This document shows positions 31,895 to 34,819 of a DNA stretch of 34,819 nucleotides, piece by piece. A program made the position numbers and the translations under genes. The number at the start of each line of letters is the position of its first letter. Position 1 is the stretch's first letter. The notes under the pieces are model-generated. The model saw only the letters and a list, made by a program, of their open reading frames with translations. It had not been told where the DNA came from and made no database searches. The stretch is from Clostridiaceae bacterium (GTDB lineage: Bacteria > Bacillota > Clostridia > Acetivibrionales > DTU013): NCBI GenBank assembly GCA_012730015.1, contig JAAYBT010000118.1, positions 1 through 34,819 on the forward strand, read 5' to 3'.

Positions 31895-31926
31895 GTACGT
31901 ACAATATTATGTACAATATATTGTAC
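31895..31926. promoter_or_regulatory. Putative YefM-YoeB operator
   Basis: GTACGTACAATATTATGTACAATATATTGTAC: tandem and inverted GTACAATA arms, perfect GTACAATATATTGTAC palindrome, TGTACA core at 31910-31915. Confidence 0.65.
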
Positions 31927-32019
31927 CATTATTGCGCTTCATTTTCAAGAAATAATACACGTAGAGTGCATATTTTCGCCCGTGGTCGGAGACAGGGCGA
32001 CGTCGGTGGATGGTATTTC

Positions 32020-32238
32020 GCCTAACGTCTCGCAGTCGCGACGCCGATGAGCTGGACCCTCGAAACCCTTCTCCTTGGCGGTGCTTGCCACCTAGTATGT
32101 TGAGTGCGCTAGCACGAATTACCTTTACAACATACAAAGGAGCGAATCGGTGTGGTGCCTGCTCGCGCTCCTGCTGCCAATGGTATAAGATTGGATGTCA
32201 TTCTCCCTGGCACCCTTGCGCCGACTGCTTTGTTATGC
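32020..32238 (-). repeat. attC-like site D
   Basis: Gene strand GCATAAC AAA GCAGTCG[G]CG ... CGCGACTGC GAGAC GTTAGGC. Confidence 0.8.
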
Positions 32239-32383
32239 GTAGTGTTGCCCATCCTCCAGCCGCTCGGCGGAGTCAAAGCCGGATTTCCTTATTTATTCTT
32301 TTTTATTCTTTTTTCTTCTTTCAACATATATAAACATTACGCATCAATCTCGGTACAGAAAATGCTTATTTGCTTTGGTTTGA

Positions 32384-33114
32384 CTATTCATATTGAAATG
32401 GTACATAAGGTAAAACTGCCCATGTTATATCATCGGCTGAAATACTTCTTGGCTCTAATTGTCTGTAGCCAACAGTTGCGTTTTGACATGGATAAACAGC
32501 ACATTCTATACAGGTTTTATATTCTTTAGTTTGGAGACATTTCAATGGCTCGCACAACTCATTACCATCGCAATAACAATGACAGCCAGATGTATTACAT
32601 CCAGTGCAACGCATATTCCAATCGGGATTCCCATACACCGCAGTTAGATGTGGAATTAACATTTCTCTGAAATCTTCAGCAAGTCCTGTATAATGAACAC
32701 ACAAATCGCATCGGTGTCCGCATTTCCCATACACTGCATTTTCTTTTGGGAACGGTTTTCGATTAGGGTTTTTCTTGATTAAGACGAGTTTTTTTACTTC
32801 CTCTAAGGTTTTAAGGTTATCCACTCGTATCAAGAGCCATTTCCCATCATGAAGAGTGCGTTCTCTGTCATAAAGTTCTTGTATTTCTTTGGAGAATTCA
32901 TTACGCTGTGCATCAAATTTTTCTCGTTCTTTTTTACCGAGAATAAGCTGAAAATCATAGTGCTTCTCGTGTATATTAATAGAAAGAATGGTTTTTTTCC
33001 TTGACGAAACTTCAAGCAATCAATATCGTAATACTTGCCAGCTACTTCATCAAGTCGATATTTCCCACGCATAAATTTTACAGTTTCAAGCTTTACTTTA
33101 CCAAATTCGGTCAT
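32384..33114 (-). pseudogene. DUF3788/DUF3795-like cassette gene split by a -1 frameshift at an A7 run
   Basis: MTEFGKVKLETVKFMRGKYRLDEVAGKYYDIDCLKFRQGKK in one frame continues in the -1 frame as ...TILSINIHEKHYDFQLILGKKEREKF...GKCGHRCDLCVHYTG...C-rich tail. Confidence 0.65.
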
Positions 33115-33264
33115 TATTCTTCACCCCGAGCTAATATAAATTTTGAGTGCTACAGTTTCAGTCTGCTTAAATAAATTATCCATACTGCACAATATCATAC
33201 CAATACGCAGAGCACCTTTTTCGCCCGACGACGGAGTCCGGGCGACGTCGGTGGAATGCATTTC

Positions 33265-33449
33265 ATATAACGGTTTGCATTTGCGACGCCTGCCTGCTTA
33301 CAGGAAGGCGCTTATGCCCGGGTGCCCTCCGGGCGGGCTAATGCGGCGACCGACTCGGTTAGCGGGCGGGTGTGAGCAGGAATGACATCATGCCCTGCTC
33401 ACAACGCCATGCTACATGCTTTGCCCTTTATGCAAATGCGTTGTTATGT
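33265..33449 (-). repeat. attC-like site E
   Basis: Gene strand ACATAAC AAC GCATTTGC ... GCAAATGC AAACC GTTATAT; L-box sequence differs from D and F but stays complementary. Confidence 0.78.
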
Positions 33450-33497
33450 AAAGTTGCGCGCCCCTCGAAGCCAGAGATTGACAGGACGTCAGTCCCA

Positions 33498-34331
33498 TTA
33501 ATTCTTTGAGTTTAAGCTAAACCAATACACATTATACTCATATTCTTTAATAAATCCCAGTTTTTCAGCTAAGTTATAAGATGCTACATTATCTTTCATA
33601 CAGTCCCAATATGAATTAGCTCCAAGATTCATATGTGCTTTTTTTACCTCTTGTGCTACTAATTCGGCAAAACCCCTGCGTCGATAATCCTTTACTGTTT
33701 CAATACCTATTGTATATGTTGAACCTGCAATAAATCCTGTGTACGCAGTACTCACAATCCATTTATCTGTAGTAATACAGTACCCAACACCTTTAGATAA
33801 AAAATTAGTCTTTGTCCCCCAAAAACTTTCAATGATATTTAATAAAAACTCAATATTTTCATACTCTTTTGATTTTTCCAAAACATTACTTATTGACTGA
33901 AGATAGAAACCTTGTGGAACATGACTAACTTGATTAATGTTGAAATCTGACTTTTTGAATGTATAGACAATTTGTTTTCCAACACAAAGACCTCTAGACG
34001 AGAAAACATCTTCAATTGTCTGTTCCCATCCAGGGTCACCACTTACCTCAAAATCATTGAAGCCAACATCCTTGAGCCTTTGAACCAAATATCCATCTAT
34101 AAAAGAATTTAATCCACTGATAAATGTATTATTTTCACAATCTCCTATTAAATGAAAGCCTTCCATTCCTTTGCACCAAATTAAGGCTGTTATCGGATTA
34201 TCCTTACTATCAACAAAAATCCATCCAGGATTATTACCATCAACAACCGCAATAGCTTCTGGCCTAAACTTATTTTTTCGTTCAATTAAATCTTTGACTA
34301 AATAAAAATCTTCATTATGTAGCTCAATCAT
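33498..34331 (-). CDS. GNAT acetyltransferase, ZmaR/GNAT_acetyltran-like (cassette gene)
   Basis: AIAVVDGNNPGWIFVDSKDNPITALIWCKGMEGFHLIGDC...TIGIETVKDYRRRGFAELVAQEVKKAHMNLGANSYWDCMKDNVASYNLAEKLGF. Confidence 0.85.
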   Translation of the reverse strand: MIELHNEDFYLVKDLIERKNKFRPEAIAVVDGNNPGWIFVDSKDNPITALIWCKGMEGFHLIGDCENNTFISGLNSFIDGYLVQRLKDVGFNDFEVSGDPGWEQTIEDVFSSRGLCVGKQIVYTFKKSDFNINQVSHVPQGFYLQSISNVLEKSKEYENIEFLLNIIESFWGTKTNFLSKGVGYCITTDKWIVSTAYTGFIAGSTYTIGIETVKDYRRRGFAELVAQEVKKAHMNLGANSYWDCMKDNVASYNLAEKLGFIKEYEYNVYWFSLNSKN

Positions 34332-34398
34332 TATTCCTTACCCAGAGCCTTCCCTAGTATTCCCGTGCCCGGACGGCATGGTTTTTGCACTGTCTTTC

Positions 34399-34618
34399 TG
34401 CTAACGTCTCGCAGTCGCGAAGCCGATGAGCAGTGACCCGCGCTAACCCTTCTCCCTGGCGGTGCTTGCCACCTAGTATGTTGAGTGCGCTAGCACGAAT
34501 TACCTTTACAACATACAAAGGAGCGATTCGTTGTGGTGCCTGCTCGGGCTACTTCTGTTAATGGTATAAGGTCAGATGTCTTTCCCCAGGCACCCTTGCG
34601 CCGACTGCTTTGTTAGCT
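34399..34618 (-). repeat. attC-like site F
   Basis: Gene strand AGCTAAC AAA GCAGTCGGCG ... CGCGACTGC GAGAC GTTAGCA; R'' and R' changed together relative to D. Confidence 0.8.
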
Positions 34619-34665
34619 GATGTCGGACGGCCCATGACTCGGAGCAAGCCACGGATGGCTTGCCC

Positions 34666-34819
34666 TCAACTAGTCTCTATACCACTAAAAGCTTTGTTGC
34701 ACTCATCATTTATAGCAGTCTTCATTTTATCAATGAAATCATAGAACTCAGTACCTTTATATACCGAGCCTTCGATCTTATATGCATTTATTGGTATACC
34801 TTCAAATCTATCATTTTGA
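34666..34819 (-). CDS. C-terminal end of an unidentified cassette ORF (truncated by the window edge)
   Basis: Minus-strand translation NDRFEGIPINAYKIEGSVYKGTEFYDFIDKMKTAINDECNKAFSGIETS*, immediately upstream of attC F. Confidence 0.55.
   Translation of the reverse strand, partial: QNDRFEGIPINAYKIEGSVYKGTEFYDFIDKMKTAINDECNKAFSGIETS

Larger units (their letters stand above)
29465..34819 (-). mobile_element. Integron-type gene-cassette array (distal portion), six attC-like sites; integrase not in the window
   Basis: Six related palindromic intergenic sites separate co-oriented single-gene cassettes. Gene-strand order is R'' (GCATAAC/ACATAAC/AGCTAAC/AGAGAAC) - L'' - L' - R' (GTTAGGC/GTTAGCA/GTTATAT/GTTCTCT/GTTCTGC). 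Confidence 0.75.

Noticed and set aside
29465-34618. CRISPR array interpretation of the repeated units
   Set aside because: Repeats are 135-220 bp, divergent, separated by kilobase-scale coding cassettes; no short identical repeat/spacer periodicity
29465-34618. Insertion-sequence or MITE interpretation of the palindromic repeats
   Set aside because: No transposase and no target-site duplications seen. Placement strictly 3' of co-oriented genes and the R/L box layout fit attC better, though a MITE could explain the 66-bp insert in D and F

Overview
The window is a chromosomal segment of a spore-forming, Clostridia-like Firmicute. Almost every gene lies on the minus strand. From about 1 to 28 kb it is a conserved core: DUF523, rnr, secG, eno, gpmI, a fused pgk-tpiA, gap, a DUF2156-type protein, pfkA, an M20 peptidase, trmL, gdhA (+ strand), cheX, a spoIIAA-spoIIAB-sigF-spoVAC-spoVAD-spoVAE sporulation cluster, whiA, a glycogen-debranching-type enzyme, yvcK, rapZ, murB, hprK, an AbrB/RelE-like toxin-antitoxin pair, an uncharacterised protein and a flavodoxin-type reductase. 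From about 29.4 kb to the right edge the character changes. Single genes or small operons, all on the minus strand (trmO-like, VOC, YefM/YoeB-like TA, DUF3788/DUF3795-like, GNAT/ZmaR-like, plus a truncated ORF), are separated by six related 135-220 bp GC-rich imperfect palindromes. These palindromes have integron attC architecture: R''/L''/L'/R' boxes, GTTAGGC-type R' ends on the gene strand, and L boxes that covary between copies. I read this as a gene-cassette array, with attI/intI predicted beyond the right edge, in a host lineage where integrons are poorly documented. This is the strongest candidate for something new. The cassettes also share conserved hairpins outside attC, both 5' and 3' of the genes. 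Secondary observations include a PGK-TIM fusion, a terminator-like hairpin overlapping the spoIIAB stop before sigF, a possible AUA start for the M20 peptidase, and a possible -1 frameshift at A_AAA_AAA in a cassette gene.
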